Source: Macrosoma leucophasiata (taxonomy: Eukaryota; Arthropoda; Insecta; Lepidoptera; Hedylidae). Taken from it: DNA of 64,000 bases. The notes beneath the pieces were generated by a model. It worked only from the letters and a program-made list of their open reading frames with translations, did no database searches and was not told the origin of the DNA. Below, piece by piece: positions 21,640 to 31,900 of this stretch. The translations under genes and the position numbers were made by a program. The stretch is from contig JAWQUS010000001.1 in assembly GCA_036365455.1 (NCBI GenBank), positions 24,351,001 to 24,415,000 on the forward strand. The letters are read 5' to 3'. The first letter of the stretch is position 1. Every line of letters starts with the position of its first letter.

Positions 21640-21935
21640 AGAAATGAGGAGATCCGCATGAGGACCAAAGTAACCGACATATCCCACCGAATAGCGAAAC
21701 TCAAGTGGCAGGGGGCGGGGCTCGAAGCTCGAAGCTCGAGGAACTGACGGTCGTCGGGGCAGAAGAGTTTTCGAGTGGCGAACGCCTACCAGAAGACGAA
21801 GCGTAGGCCAACGAACTGGTGAAGGTTGCGGGCAATCGCTATATGAAGGCGGCCCAGGACCGTTCGTTGTGGTAATCTTTGGGGGAGGCCTATGTCCAGC
21901 AGTGCACGTATTTTGGCTGAAATGATGATGATGAC
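21640..21935 (+). mobile_element. RTE-like LINE, 3' coding end
   Basis: The translated tail reads RIAKLKWQG, then 'TNELVKVAGNRYMKAAQDRS' and LGEAYVQQCTYFG, and ends in (GAT)n. This is the conserved C-terminus of RTE-type LINEs, with a GATGAT microsatellite-like tail replacing poly-A. A local triplication of CTCGAAG (about 21720-21740) interrupts it. Shorter relatives lie at 4774, 41575 and 49885. Confidence 0.75.
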
Positions 21936-22098
21936 ATACTAAACAATGCCCTCCTGGGATGGCCAGCTAAAAATTCATTATTTTAAATGGAATAAATACA
22001 TGTCTAGTTATAATATAAAATATAAAGAAAATAAAACTTATTTATACCCAAATTATGAAAAGAAAAACTTATACCCACAATAGTAATTTACTACATAA

Positions 22099-22147
<49 letters not shown>

Positions 22148-22660
22148 CTGCTTTTAGTTAGTTAAAATAAAACACTTACCGCTACTAAGTTATTTTCTCA
22201 AACTCTCCAAAGATAATTATAACAATGAATCTAATAGTGAACCACCCGCACTGCACATTATCTTTTTATCATTAAATACATTGTAACAGCCAGGAATTTA
22301 TTAACGTTTATTTATACAAGTAATTACTTGGTACTTAGATATTTGCCTGGCGTTACAAAGTAATATGTAATTTTTGCAAACTAGATGCAATATATCAAGC
22401 TACAAACTGACAAATGAGTCAGCAACCCTTCTCTACGAGTATTTATACAAAGGATTAACATTTTATAAACGCGTTTTGAGACACCTCCGCGCCGCGACAA
22501 CTTACTCGCAATGCAATCTCGACCTTAGTAATCGTTGTTAATTAAACATTGTCCTATCGCACAACATTGTTTGCTCTTGTTTATGACATTTGCAAAGTCC
22601 AGTCCGATGATGGACTGATACAGAAATTCTCGGCGGCCTTCAATTAAATATCAGCTTCCT
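21936..22660. other. Upstream region of cuticle gene 1
   Basis: AT-rich, with an (AT)n microsatellite at about 22100-22144. No gene. From about 22490 the sequence becomes unique and may hold enhancer elements of the downstream gene. Confidence 0.4.
22100..22144. repeat. (AT)n microsatellite
   Basis: About 22 uninterrupted AT units. Confidence 0.95.
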
Positions 22661-22685
22661 GGACGGCCTTTCAGCACCGGTTTGA
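22661..22685 (+). promoter_or_regulatory. Shared cuticle-gene upstream element, gene 1
   Basis: Contains CCTTTCAGCACCGGTTTG, identical in all four paralogous genes and placed about 30-50 bp upstream of the TATA box in each. A GC-rich 'GAGAGCGCCCT' stretch follows. Its strict conservation against divergent surroundings suggests a transcription-factor site. Confidence 0.75.
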
Positions 22686-22714
22686 GTATCGAGAGCGCCC
22701 TAAACCTCTCCTAG

Positions 22715-22750
22715 TATATAACGGGTGTGCGACAGACTTGGAGCATCAGT
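22715..22750 (+). promoter_or_regulatory. Core promoter: TATA box and TCAGT initiator, gene 1
   Basis: TATATAA at 22715-22721 and an arthropod initiator TCAGT at 22746-22750 lie about 31 bp apart. The start codon follows at 22775, giving a very short 5' leader. Confidence 0.8.
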
Positions 22751-22774
22751 TGTGTCAGCAACATATCAAGCATC

Positions 22775-23467
22775 ATGTTCAAACTAGTGTTGTGCGCTTT
22801 GTTCGCGGTGGCGGCGGCCGACCCCGGTCTGCTGTACAACGCACCCCTGACGTACGGCGCGGCGCTGGCCCCCGCAGTGGTGCCCCGCGTGGCCGCCTAC
22901 CCAGCGCCGCTCTCCTACGGCGCGCCCCTCGCCTACACCGGCTTCGGCTACCCGCACCTCATCAAGAAGCGTGCCGCCACCTTCGTCAGCCCCTACCTCG
23001 CGTCCTCCGCCTACGTCGCGCCCGTCTCCAGCGTCTCCGCCTACTCCGCACCCTTTGCCACCACCTACGGCGCGCCCTACACCACCGCCTATGGCGCTCC
23101 TTGGGTTGGTGCTCCCGTCGCTCATCTGATCAAGAAACGCTCCGTGCCTCTCGTCAGCTCCTACGCCACCACCTACTCCTCACCCCTAGTCGCCTCCACC
23201 TACACCGCCACCGCTCCCATCTACTCCTCCCCATTGACCACTTACGCCAACCCTCTGGTGTCCAGCTACCCCATCACCTACTCCGGCCACTTCATCAAGA
23301 AGCGCTCCGCCCCCCTGATCAGCACCTACAGCACTGGCTTCACCGCGCCCGTGGTGGCCTCCACGTACGCCGCCGCCTCTCCCTTCTACTCCTCCCCGCT
23401 GGCCTACTCCAACCCGCTGTACCCCGGTTACCCCGTGGCCTACACCGGACCCTTCATCAAGAAGTAA
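22775..23467 (+). CDS. Cuticular protein-like, Ala/Pro/Ser/Tyr-rich, 230 aa (gene 1)
   Basis: Probable structural cuticle protein, secreted. The chosen ATG (22775) is the second in the open frame; the earlier one at 22727 lies upstream of the initiator and cannot be transcribed. Residues 1-15 (MFKLVLCALFAVAAA) form a signal peptide. The mature protein is low complexity with many YSAP, YGAP and YSSPL phrases and no chitin-binding R&R consensus. A motif (L/F)IKK(R) recurs at residues 62-66, 118-122, 173-177 and 227-230, so the chain is about four 55-residue units. Coding DNA is far more GC-rich than its surroundings. It is nearly identical to the genes at 30604 and 35403. Assignment to a low-complexity cuticle protein family is by composition; a vitelline-membrane or other secreted structural protein is possible. 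Confidence 0.85.
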   Translation: MFKLVLCALFAVAAADPGLLYNAPLTYGAALAPAVVPRVAAYPAPLSYGAPLAYTGFGYPHLIKKRAATFVSPYLASSAYVAPVSSVSAYSAPFATTYGAPYTTAYGAPWVGAPVAHLIKKRSVPLVSSYATTYSSPLVASTYTATAPIYSSPLTTYANPLVSSYPITYSGHFIKKRSAPLISTYSTGFTAPVVASTYAAASPFYSSPLAYSNPLYPGYPVAYTGPFIKK

Positions 23468-23625
23468 ACTGACACAACTGAACACGGCACCACCATCTGC
23501 TAAGAAAACAAGCGCTGCTGTTCGATGACGACCTAAATGGATAACAAGCACACAACAACAACCTTTGAAATCTGATGAACTGTGCAAACGACCATCTTTG
23601 TAAATACAAACCATTTGGATTTCAA
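23468..23625 (+). terminator. 3' UTR of gene 1 with altered poly(A) signal
   Basis: The context 'catctttgtaaatacaaacc' (AATACA at 23603-23608) aligns with 'gatctttgtaaataaagtac' after gene 2, where a perfect AATAAA stands. Gene 1 thus has a one-base variant at the homologous position; AATAAA hexamers further down (about 23722, 23766) could substitute. Confidence 0.55.
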
Positions 23626-23942
23626 TCTGTTTTTTTTTCCAAATAATAATTATGTACCTACTTCATTATGATTTTACTTTTACCGCAGTAGGTAGGTACG
23701 AAACTACCAATTTTATGTAAAAAATAAACTAAGTAAGATATCTAAACTATCTAACAGGTATTAATAAATAAAGCAATACTTATACGTGTTCCGCATCCAC
23801 AATCATTGATAATCTTCAGACCTCTGAAGAAAGGTCTTAGTTTTATGATAGGTATCATAGGTAGGTAAATAATCATGGCAAGTTCCATACATCGATTTGT
23901 ACAGAATAAATGAAAAAAGGTACAAGGATGACTGCAGCTTGT
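23626..23942. other. Intergenic, AT-rich
   Basis: No gene seen. Confidence 0.35.
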
Positions 23943-24260
23943 AGACGCAACTTCATGCCTATAATCTCCGAAGGGGTAGGCAGAGGTATATGCATGCATT
24001 CAAGCATACATGCAAACACCCACGATTCGTTATAGTTTGTTATGGTGGCCATTGAAATCGCCGGGCACATTGCCAAACTCCGAGGGTGGCATTGGGATAC
24101 TTCTAGAAAATTGTAAATAAACCCAGTAGCAGCAGAAATAAAGGATAACTATCTCAGTAGTCCAGTGATAGCAGGCCACTTCTGCTACGCTCGGATCCTA
24201 GGTTCGATATTCGGGTCGGAGGCCACCAGAGACAAAAATGTAAAATCTTAAATTTTACTG
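23943..24260. mobile_element. SINE family 3, opposed fragments
   Basis: A minus-strand tail and body (about 23943-24140, 'ctccgaaggggtaggcagag') is followed by a plus-strand head (about 24150-24250) with 'gtagtccagtgatagcaggc' and a damaged B box 'aggttcgatattcgg'. The two fragments meet tail-outward. Confidence 0.6.
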
Positions 24261-24261
24261 G

Positions 24262-24525
24262 GTACTCCAGGGCGTAGGCACCACCGCATTACCTAATTAA
24301 TCTGTCACTAAATGGTAGTGTTCAGCACTAAAGTGTTCCGGTTAGATGGTAATGTATGACCCAGTAATAACTTCACAGAGACAGAACAGCTAAGGTCTCA
24401 AGGGTGGCAACGTATCCGCATTTTGACCCCTGGTTTTTGTGTTGATGTCCATACGCTGCAGTGATCACTTAACATCAATGTGAACTGCATGCTTGTTTGC
24501 CAACTTTGTAACATAAAAAAACCTG
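24262..24525 (+). mobile_element. metulj-like SINE, 5'-truncated
   Basis: Starts at 'gggcgtaggcaccaccgcat', continues through the standard body and ends 'catgcttgtttgccaacttt' with A-rich sequence. Confidence 0.8.
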
Positions 24526-24589
24526 TTATCTGTGGTTCTATTGCCATATTTCCATTTTCTGCAAGTTTCATGTTACCTCGTAGTTAGGT

Positions 24590-24760
24590 AATAATAATAA
24601 TAAATACTCTTTATTGTACACATTACAACAAGAAAAATACAAAAATAAATAGTTCATAAAATAAGAGCACAATAGGCGGTCTTATCGCTTAAAGCGATCT
24701 CTGCCAGACAACCTAGTGTGAAAGAGATACGAACATTACAGAAGAAGGGGTGTACATAAT
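24590..24760 (-). mobile_element. jockey-like LINE 3' UTR fragment (minus)
   Basis: 'ctctttattgtacacattac' followed by 'ggcggtcttatcgcttaaag' and 'cgatctctgccagacaacc' is a familiar insect LINE 3' end, preceded by an (AAT)n tract that would be its tail. Confidence 0.6.
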
Positions 24761-24962
24761 GTGCAAAGTTAAAAATAAATTACATACAACAAATTCTTAC
24801 AACTATGGCATTATAATAGTAACTAATAATATTCAACATTTTATTAATAAATAGATTTAATAATATATACTTACACATATACAATAATTTAAAACATATG
24901 TACTTACATATACTAAATACAATACACACATACATAATAATATACAAAGATAAATATATATT

Positions 24963-25217
24963 ACTGGTGGTAGAGCTCCAGTGACGGAGCTCGCGGGCGT
25001 AGGCACCACCGCTAAATGGTAGTGTTCAGCACTATCGTGTTCCGGTCAGGTGGTAATGTACGGCCCTGTAATTTCCGGCACAGAGGCATAACACCTTAGG
25101 CCTCAGGAGTGGCAACGCATCTGCATTTTGGACCTTGGTCTTTGTGTGGGTGTCTATAGGCTGCAGTCATCACTTAACATCAATGTAAACTGCATGCTTG
25201 TTTGCCACTTCCATAAC

Positions 25218-25222
<5 letters not shown>
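24963..25222 (+). mobile_element. metulj-like SINE with internal gap
   Basis: Head and body are intact except for loss of the 'attacctaatatacttgcc' segment. It ends 'ttgccacttccataacataa', and an (AT)n tract follows at about 25221-25248. Confidence 0.85.
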
Positions 25223-25253
<31 letters not shown>

Positions 25254-25299
25254 CATAAATAAATACCTATATCAAATTGAGGAATAAAGAAAAGATATC

Positions 25300-26478
25300 G
25301 AATGACAATTCAAGGATCCAAGGTTAGGTAATGGTCCTTTTTACGAAGACGCTTTCTAAAAGACGTCAAGGTTTGAGCTTGGCGGATATGTAGAGGTAAG
25401 GAGTTCCAAAGATTAACAGCTTCGACAGTAAAAGATTTGGCATAGAAAGAAGAGGAGTGAGAAGGCATTGCAAGGCGAAGGTTGTTGGAAGAGCGTAGAA
25501 AGAGGGAATTAGATTGACAAAGATATTGGAAACGGTCTCTTAGGTATTGGGGATAATGCGGGTAAAATAGCACGCAGTAGAGTAGTGAAAGAATATGCGT
25601 ATTCCTGCGAAGATGAATTGGTAGCCAATTGAGCTGTTTACGAAATTCAGAAACATGGTCATATTTACGCAAACCAAATATGAACCGTATACAAAGATTT
25701 TGAAGACGCTCAAGCTTGCCAAGTTGCTCCTGTGTTAGATCAAGATATGATATGTCAGCATAGTCTAAAATAGGGAAAAGGATGGATTTGGCAAGCATAA
25801 TCTTAGTGGCAGTGGGCAAGAAATTCCTAAGTCTTCGCAACGAACCAACAGCGGCAAACATCTTCCTACTAATTTCGCTGACTTGCGGAGCCCAAGTCAT
25901 ACATACAACTGTCCATAATTAATCCTAAATTTTTAACTGTTACGCTGAAGTCTATAATAGTTCCGTTTAAAAGAATAGGTGACAATGTGGTGAGATGAAT
26001 GCGTTGAATCAACCGGGAGCTTCCTAAAATTATAGCTTTACTTTTAATATTGGATTGACATTGATTGCAAACCATAGGCTTTACTCCATACATACATTTT
26101 GTCAAGATCTTCATTGATCGTTCTTATTGTTTCAGTTAAATCTTGTAAGTTAGTCTGCATATAAATTTGAAGGTCGTCTGCATATAGGTGGTAGAGAGAA
26201 GTTAAAGAGAGGCTAATAGAATTGATGAAAATGGAAAAGAGAAATGGAGACAGCACGCCACCTTGCGGAACGCCGGCTAACACATCACACTAGGCGGAAA
26301 ACTTATCGTCTAATCGAATGCGTTGTCGGCGTCCGAACAAATAACTATGAAACCACGCAATAACTGTCGGAGATATGTTGAGAGTTCGTAGGATTGCCAG
26401 CATGATATCGAAATCAACAGTGTTGAAAGCGTTACTAAAATCTAACAGAACCATGACAGTCACTTTCCTGTCATCCAT
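25300..26478 (-). pseudogene. jockey-like LINE reverse transcriptase, degenerate
   Basis: On the minus strand the order is KVTVMVLLDFSNAFNTVDFD (first catalytic Asp, 26470-26400 region), then VPQGGVLSPFLFSIFINS, then LYADDLQIYM with the YADD active site. Downstream come the thumb (KNLGLIMDS, MTWAPQVSEISRKMF) and a C-terminal domain ending NLWNSLPLHIRQ..SFRKRL and a stop at 25310. It is broken by a TAG at 26290-26292 directly before the VPQGG block (the family expects Trp there, so TGG to TAG is likely) and by two frameshifts near 26080 and 25890. The 5' end is cut by a SINE fragment at 26478. An AT-rich microsatellite-like tail lies at the 3' end. Confidence 0.85.
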
Positions 26479-26645
26479 AATGTGCCCAGAGATGTCAACA
26501 GGCTCGCCACCTGTTGGGCGACCACCACATGGGCCAAAATATAACCGGCGAATCGTGTGTGTCTGCATGTATACTTGAATGCATGAATTTACCTCGGCCT
26601 ACCCCTTCGGGTATCACAGGCGTGAGGTTATGTATAAAGGATTTT
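26478..26645 (+). mobile_element. SINE family 3, 3' half
   Basis: 'gtgcccagagatgtcaacag' through 'cctaccccttcgggtatcac' matches the 8181-8496 copy from its middle onward. Confidence 0.7.
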
Positions 26646-26770
26646 ACCTACATTAATTTAGTAGCGAGATACCTATCACACTTGCTAACTCTTTAATGCA
26701 ACATTTTTATACAAAAGGTTGCATTGCATTATGTCACGCTAATACGAAATCTATAGAAGATGATATAGAT

Positions 26771-28558
26771 CAGTGACTCTCAAAGTAGTCCAGGTGGACC
26801 TCCTGGGGTCCATGGGAGACTCAATCGGGGTCTACGCTACGTAGGCGTGAATAAAAATTGGAATGTGATATATATATGTAGCAAGGAGAGTGTCCACCGA
26901 AACCAGAAAAAAATTGAACTACTAATCACTTTAAAACAAATATAAGCAGTAGTTTCTTCTTGAGACCTTTTAGTGATAATGAGACTGTTTCGACAATTTT
27001 GTCATTGAATAACACAAACGCTCAAGGATATGATGAGATATGCACAAAAATTATTAAAGCTTGTTGTTCTCAAATTACACCAGTTATAACATATTTAATC
27101 AAATTGTCATTTGTTGAAGGTTGCTTTAATCCCTGTTTTTTCTAAGATATTTGAGATGGCAATATTGACACGTCTTAAAAGTTTTATTTTAAATCATGAT
27201 ATTATAAAAAAGGAAAAATATGGATATCAAAAAAATAAATCTACGGTATGCTTGCTTTGACTTGGTTACTAAAGTATTACAAAATCTAGATGACGGACAT
27301 ATAGCAACAGTATTTTTTTTCATTCGTATCCCATGATTTATTGATACATAAGTTACATAACTATGGTATCCGAGGACCTGCACTTACATGGATACAAACA
27401 TATCTTAAGAGAAGAACACAAGCTGTTGAAGTATCAAATTTCAACAAATATAACGAATTAAAGGCACTTAGATCAACCTTCCAAAATAATAATTACGGTG
27501 TTCCCCAGGGCAGTGTTTTAGGTCCTGTTCTATTCCTAATATATATAAATGACCTCCTTGATATTGTACTAAATTCTTGTATTTTATACGCGGACGATAT
27601 TTCTTTAATTATGACATGCAATAATAAATTAGACATCACAAAATACACATCTGACATTAATAAATCTATTGAATCCATATTAAAGTGGTTAAATGACAAT
27701 AATCTTCACGTTAATTTATCAAAAACAAATTATATTAATTTTAGTAATTATCGAAGTATTAATCATGACATTTATTCTAACTATAGGGGCACGACAATAT
27801 CGCAAGTTAATGAAACGACATTTTTAGGAATAACCTTAGACAAAAACTGAAATTGGAAAGCACACATTGATAAAGTATGCAAAAAGATCAACAAATTTGT
27901 TTATGTGCTTTACAAATTACGAAAAACCACAGACCAAAGAACTGTTCTGGCGGCGTACCATGGATACGTATCTTCTGTTTTGAACTACGGTGTTATATTA
28001 TGGGGGAACTCTACGAACATCCAAAGAGCCTTCATAACTCAAAAATAGTGTATCAGAGCTATTGGTGGAATACCACCATGGGTGTCAAGTAAGCCCCTTT
28101 TTAAAAAACTTCGAATTTTGACTTTGCCCTGCATGTACATTCTGGAAGCAGCAAAATTTGTAAAATTACATCCCGATCTATTTAAAAACGCTAAAGAAGT
28201 ATTTCCAAGAGCCACTAGAAATAGAAATAGAATAGTGTTGTCAAAAGTACCACGAACGACAATGTACATGAATAGTTGTCATGTAATGTGCGGTGTCATA
28301 TTTAATGCTATTTCTAATCACATCAAAATTCTTCCCTATAATAGGTAAGACAAATCAAAATATGGCTACTTGAAAAATGCTTTTATTCAATTACTGAGTG
28401 TGTTAACTTACTTAAGAATAATGTGAATTGTATACTTTAATTTACATTAATATGGAATTGGACTCTATCACCGTATTTGACATAATATTAATTTAATTTC
28501 GAATGTATGTTACCTATGAAAAATTAGAATGTATGTTGTATTATTCATAAATTAATAA

Positions 28559-28601
<43 letters not shown>

Positions 28602-28814
28602 ATTTCACTCAATATTACGCTATAATATTGTCGGACTAATGTAGTTAATATAATATCACTGTTTATCACAAAATTTGCACGTCGTTTTTTCGACAAAATG
28701 TACTCGTATAAGGCCACAAATTATCTCTGTCAACTTCTGTAATTTACCTACATTTTATGCAAATAAATACATGATTGATTGGGGTCTACAAGAAAAATAG
28801 GTTGGGAATCTCTA
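26771..28814. mobile_element. hAT-type element with perfect 8-bp TSD, invaded by a LINE
   Basis: The left terminus CAGTGACTCTCAAAGTAGTC at 26771 pairs loosely with the right terminus (complement of TAGAGATTCCCAACCTATTT) ending at 28814. The flanking octamer ATATAGAT is identical on both sides (26763-26770 and 28815-28822). The outer ~110 bp at the left and ~200 bp at the right belong to the hAT element, with 'ctggggtcc'/'ggggtctac' near the ends. The centre is a jockey-like LINE (about 26940-28600). No hAT transposase remains. Confidence 0.8.
26940..28600 (+). pseudogene. jockey-like LINE reverse transcriptase, nested and broken
   Basis: Plus-strand pieces in order are DNETVSTILSLNNTNAQGYD (26960 on), KYGYQKNKST (about 27218), HKLHNYGIRGPALTWIQTYL, the block NYGVPQGSVLGPVLFLIYIN, CILYADDISLIM with the YADD active site, FLGITLDKN then a TGA at 27848-27850, WKAHIDKVCKKINKF and YVLYKLRKTTDQRT (shifted frame). 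It continues GYVSSVLNYGVILWGNS and a C-terminal domain ending near 28348. It is interrupted by several frameshifts and stops and ends in an (AT)n tract at about 28565-28600. It is distinct in sequence from the LINE at 25300. Confidence 0.85.
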
Positions 28815-28826
28815 ATATAGATTTTT

Positions 28827-28857
28827 ACTGGTGGTAGAGCTCCAGTGATGGAGCTCG
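28827..28857 (+). mobile_element. metulj-like SINE head only
   Basis: ACTGGTGGTAGAGCTCCAGT then GATGGAGCTCG; after it comes an unrelated repeat scrap matching one arm of the element at 51974-52132. Confidence 0.65.
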
Positions 28858-28941
28858 TGAATGTATACGCGAGAAAAACCGCAAATATAATTTCTACAAT
28901 GTATGAGGTCGGCATCGGGACCTGACGACCCCACCTTCCTA

Positions 28942-29222
28942 ACTAGTAGTAAAGTTCCAGTGACGGAGCTCGCGGGCATAGACACCACTGCATTACCTTA
29001 TACACTTGCCGCTTAATGGTAGTATTCAGCACTATCATGTTCCGTTTAGGTGGTAATGTACGGCTCTGTAGGTCCCGGCACAGAGGCATAACATCTTAGG
29101 CCTCAGGAGTGGTAACGCATCTGCATTTTGACCTTGGTTTTTGTGTGGGTGTCTATTGGCTGCAGTCATCACTTAACATCAATGTGAACTGCATGCTTGT
29201 TTAACACTTCTATAACATAAAA
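28942..29222 (+). mobile_element. metulj-like SINE, near full length
   Basis: Starts 'actagtagtaaagttccagt', passes all family landmarks and ends 'acacttctataacataaaaa'. Confidence 0.85.
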
Positions 29223-29494
29223 ATAAGTTCTCCAATGACACACAGCACTGTTATGGACATCTGTAGGGAATCTGGACGAAAGGTCCCCAGATGACTGCAA
29301 TGGGAGAAGAATGCTGCTCCACCAGAATGCTCGTCACAGCCCGAGACCAAGGTAACAGTATACTGTGACCTATATAATTTACATAACATCTACATAATAT
29401 CTTAAGGTATCTATGTATTGGCTGGCCAATCTAGACCATAAATAACCGCTTATCTGGAACACATTAGCACTGAATATTAATATGAACAGCAGGT

Positions 29495-29745
29495 TCAACT
29501 GGTGGTAGAGTTTCAGTGTAGAAGCTCAAGACCATAGGCACCACCGCATAAGGGAACCTAACGTACTCGTGTATGCCGCCAAGTCGCCAAATGGTAGAGC
29601 TCCGCTGAGATGGTAATTTATGGCTCCGTATATCACAGAGGCATAACATTTTGACGTCTGATTTTTGTGTAGATGTTTATAGGTTGCAGTCATCACTTAA
29701 CATCCATGTGAATTGCATGCTTGTTGCCACTTTCGTAACATAAAA
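29495..29745 (+). mobile_element. metulj-like SINE, degenerate
   Basis: The head ACTGGTGGTAGAGTTTCAGTG is present and the body is shortened. The tail 'gaattgcatgcttgttgcca' is followed by 'taacataaaatac'. Confidence 0.75.
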
Positions 29746-29931
29746 TACCTATGTAACAAAAAAAAATTGAATGAGATGTAAACTTAAATATCAACGTCAT
29801 TGTACTTAAGCTATCTAAAACATATTTGAATAGTATTCGTAATATAATTTTAATACATTGTTCTTAGGAAAAGCGCTGAAGAAGTCTTATAGGTAGGTAC
29901 ACTCGGAACAAAGAAAATATGGAAAGAAAAA

Positions 29932-30105
29932 ATTGATTTGGACAGGGATCGAACCTGCGACCTGACCAACGGCTCAGCTCTTTTTAAAAACTTCAACACT
30001 AAACTACCGAGTTTAGTAGTGGAGTGGCTGAAACGGTTGTCCTGAAGTGGCAGGTTCGATCCCAGCCTCTAGGAAGTCTACATTTTCTTTCCAGTTTTTC
30101 TTCAA
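29932..30105. mobile_element. tRNA-like SINE heads, inverted pair
   Basis: A minus-strand B box (GGTTCGATCCC, complement at about 29945-29955) with downstream 'tccaaatcaattttttcttt' lies head to head with a plus-strand copy whose B box GGTTCGATCCC is at about 30053-30063, with a related 'cattttctttcc' tail. It is similar in plan to the pair at 32755-32990. Confidence 0.55.
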
Positions 30106-30420
30106 TTACTAATTACACTCGCATGTACATCTACTATTCCGAAAAAAATAAATATAACATAGTTATTCGAAGTTCTGTTTTCCTAAATATGTGAGATGTA
30201 TGTATTCATTATAAAAAAATAAAAGTTTCATTATTAAAACCTCTGAAATAATCATGTTACGTGTGTGACATTCGAAGTGCCGTTTTTGCTGTTTGAATCT
30301 AGAACTAAACCTTCTTACATTCCTGATTTTATCGCAGTAATCCTAAAGTTCAATGCTTAGATTCCAAGTACAGTAGGAAATAATACTTGTATGTCGAGTA
30401 CAGTTTATTATGCGTGTAGA
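30106..30420. other. Intergenic, no gene seen
   Basis: AT-rich sequence upstream of cuticle gene 2; nothing recognised. Confidence 0.35.
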
Positions 30421-30424
30421 TATT

Positions 30425-30490
30425 ATAATTTGCACTTGATCTTTACAATAAACTACATTTATCAATTATCTGGTATCGGTTACTTTTGTT
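30425..30490 (+). promoter_or_regulatory. Extended upstream region shared by cuticle genes 2 and 3
   Basis: Phrases TTTGCACTTGATCTTTACAA, CATTTATCA and TATCGGTTACTTTTGT are present in the same order upstream of gene 3 (complement of 36212-36277) but not of genes 1 and 4. This indicates that genes 2 and 3 are the more recent duplicates at the promoter level. Confidence 0.7.
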
Positions 30491-30513
30491 GACGACCTTT
30501 CAGCACCGGTTTG
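30491..30513 (+). promoter_or_regulatory. Shared cuticle-gene upstream element, gene 2
   Basis: GACGA followed by CCTTTCAGCACCGGTTTG, the element common to all four genes, 31 bp upstream of the TATA box. Confidence 0.75.
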
Positions 30514-30543
30514 TGTGGCGAGAGCGCCCTGATAGTCCCGCCG

Positions 30544-30579
30544 TATATAACGTGTGTGCGCCACACTCGGGACATCAGT
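30544..30579 (+). promoter_or_regulatory. Core promoter: TATA box and TCAGT initiator, gene 2
   Basis: TATATAA at 30544-30550 and TCAGT at 30575-30579, about 31 bp apart, followed by the ATG at 30604. Confidence 0.8.
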
Positions 30580-30603
30580 TGTGTCAGCAGCATCTCAAGC
30601 ATC

Positions 30604-31296
30604 ATGTTCAAACTAGTGTTGTGCGCTTTGATGGCGGTGGCGGCGGCCGACCCCGGTCTGCTGTACAACGCACCCCTAACCTACGGTGCGGCGGTGGCCC
30701 CCGCATTGGTACCCCGCGTGGCCGCCTACTCCGCACCGCTCTCCTACGGCGCGCCCCTCGCCTACACCGGCTTCGGATACCCACACCTCATCAAGAAGCG
30801 TGCCGCCACCTTCGTCAACCCCTACCTCGCGTCCTCCGCCTACGTCGCGCCCGTCTCCAGCGTCTCCGCCTACTCCGCACCCTTCGCCACCACCTACGGC
30901 GCGCCCTACACCACCGCCTATGGCGCTCCTTGGGTTGGTGCTCCCGTCGCTCATCTGATCAAGAAACGCTCCGTGCCCCTCGTCAGCTCCTACGCCACCA
31001 CCTACTCCTCACCCCTAGTCGCCTCCACCTACACCGCCACCGCTCCCATCTACTCCTCCCCATTGACCACTTACTCCAGCCCCCTGGTGTCCAGCTACCC
31101 CATCACCTACTCCGGCCACTTCATCAAGAAGCGCTCCGCCCCCCTGATCAGCACCTACAGCTCTGCCTACACCGCGCCCGTGGTGGCCTCCACCTACACC
31201 GCCGCCTCTCCCTTCTACTCCTCCCCGCTGGCCTACTCCAACCCGCTGTACCCCGGCTACCCCCTGGCTTACACCGGTCCCTTCATCAAGAAGTAA
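30604..31296 (+). CDS. Cuticular protein-like, Ala/Pro/Ser/Tyr-rich, 230 aa (gene 2)
   Basis: Close paralogue of gene 1 with the same length, signal peptide (MFKLVLCALMAVAAA) and the four (L/F)IKK(R) motifs about 55 residues apart. The ATG at 30604 was chosen because it follows the initiator; the open frame extends upstream into untranscribed DNA. Differences from gene 1 are scattered substitutions (for example TTYSSPLVSS versus TTYANPLVSS, SSAYTAPVVAS versus STGFTAPVVAS). The stop codon is followed by a small duplication (AAGTAAAGAAGTAA). Role inferred as cuticle or another secreted structural layer. The near-identity of the central region among genes 1-3 suggests gene conversion or recent duplication. 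Confidence 0.85.
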   Translation: MFKLVLCALMAVAAADPGLLYNAPLTYGAAVAPALVPRVAAYSAPLSYGAPLAYTGFGYPHLIKKRAATFVNPYLASSAYVAPVSSVSAYSAPFATTYGAPYTTAYGAPWVGAPVAHLIKKRSVPLVSSYATTYSSPLVASTYTATAPIYSSPLTTYSSPLVSSYPITYSGHFIKKRSAPLISTYSSAYTAPVVASTYTAASPFYSSPLAYSNPLYPGYPLAYTGPFIKK

Positions 31297-31462
31297 AGAA
31301 GTAATGTTGCACAACTGAACTCGGCGTTATTATCGTGTTATTTGAAAACTAACTAGTGCTAATTTCTGATTATTTCCATCGCCTTTGACACCTGCAAGAC
31401 TATTACGTTAGTTACCTGAATGATACATATAAGAAAGTTATAATGATGTGATGATCTTTGTA

Positions 31463-31468
31463 AATAAA
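31463..31468 (+). terminator. Poly(A) signal of gene 2
   Basis: AATAAA 167 bp after the stop codon, in the context GATCTTTGTAAATAAAGTAC that is also present in altered form after gene 1. Confidence 0.7.
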
Positions 31469-31514
31469 GTACAGTCCAAGAAAAAAGTTTTATTTTATTT
31501 TTCTAATATATTTT

Positions 31515-31900
31515 TTACTAGCTGACCCGGCAAATTTCGTATTGCCTCACAATGAAATAATGTGTCAAAGGTTTGATATTGTATAGGAAAATGAAATGAA
31601 ATGTAGATCCCCGTGGGAATGAGTGATTTTCCCGCAGTAAAAAGTAACCTCAATGTTGGCCAGGCTTAGTACTCGTATATACACCACAAAAAGTTTTATT
31701 CGGATCCGTCCAGTATCTTCGGAGATTTGCCTGGACAAAGAGACAAACAGACAGACAAAAAATTTAAAAATAATTGAAAAGTTTTCTAATACTATTTTAA
31801 CTTCGCCCCCAATCGGTTTTTCGTAAATATATACAATGTACAGACACGCGGGTTTTACTGTTTTATTATATGTGTAGATGTAATGAAAGTGGTAAACAAG
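31515..31900 (+). repeat. Dispersed repeat 'CTAGCTGACC', copy 3, plus retroposon tail
   Basis: Starts TAGCTGACCCGGCAAATTTC and soon diverges from copies 1 and 2 into another dispersed tail ('ttatacaaaagttttattcgg'-type sequence, '..gagacaaacagacagaca'). Confidence 0.5.

Noticed and set aside
22738..23472. Alternative-frame and antisense ORFs over the cuticle-type genes (Arg/His/Leu-rich or Gly/Val-rich, up to 272 aa)
   Set aside because: Shadows of repetitive GC-rich codons. The accepted frame has a signal peptide, a promoter at the right distance and conservation among four paralogues.
22100..28600. Equally spaced short repeats that might suggest a CRISPR array
   Set aside because: The repeats are (AT)n tracts and dispersed SINEs in a eukaryotic genome; no repeat-spacer structure exists.
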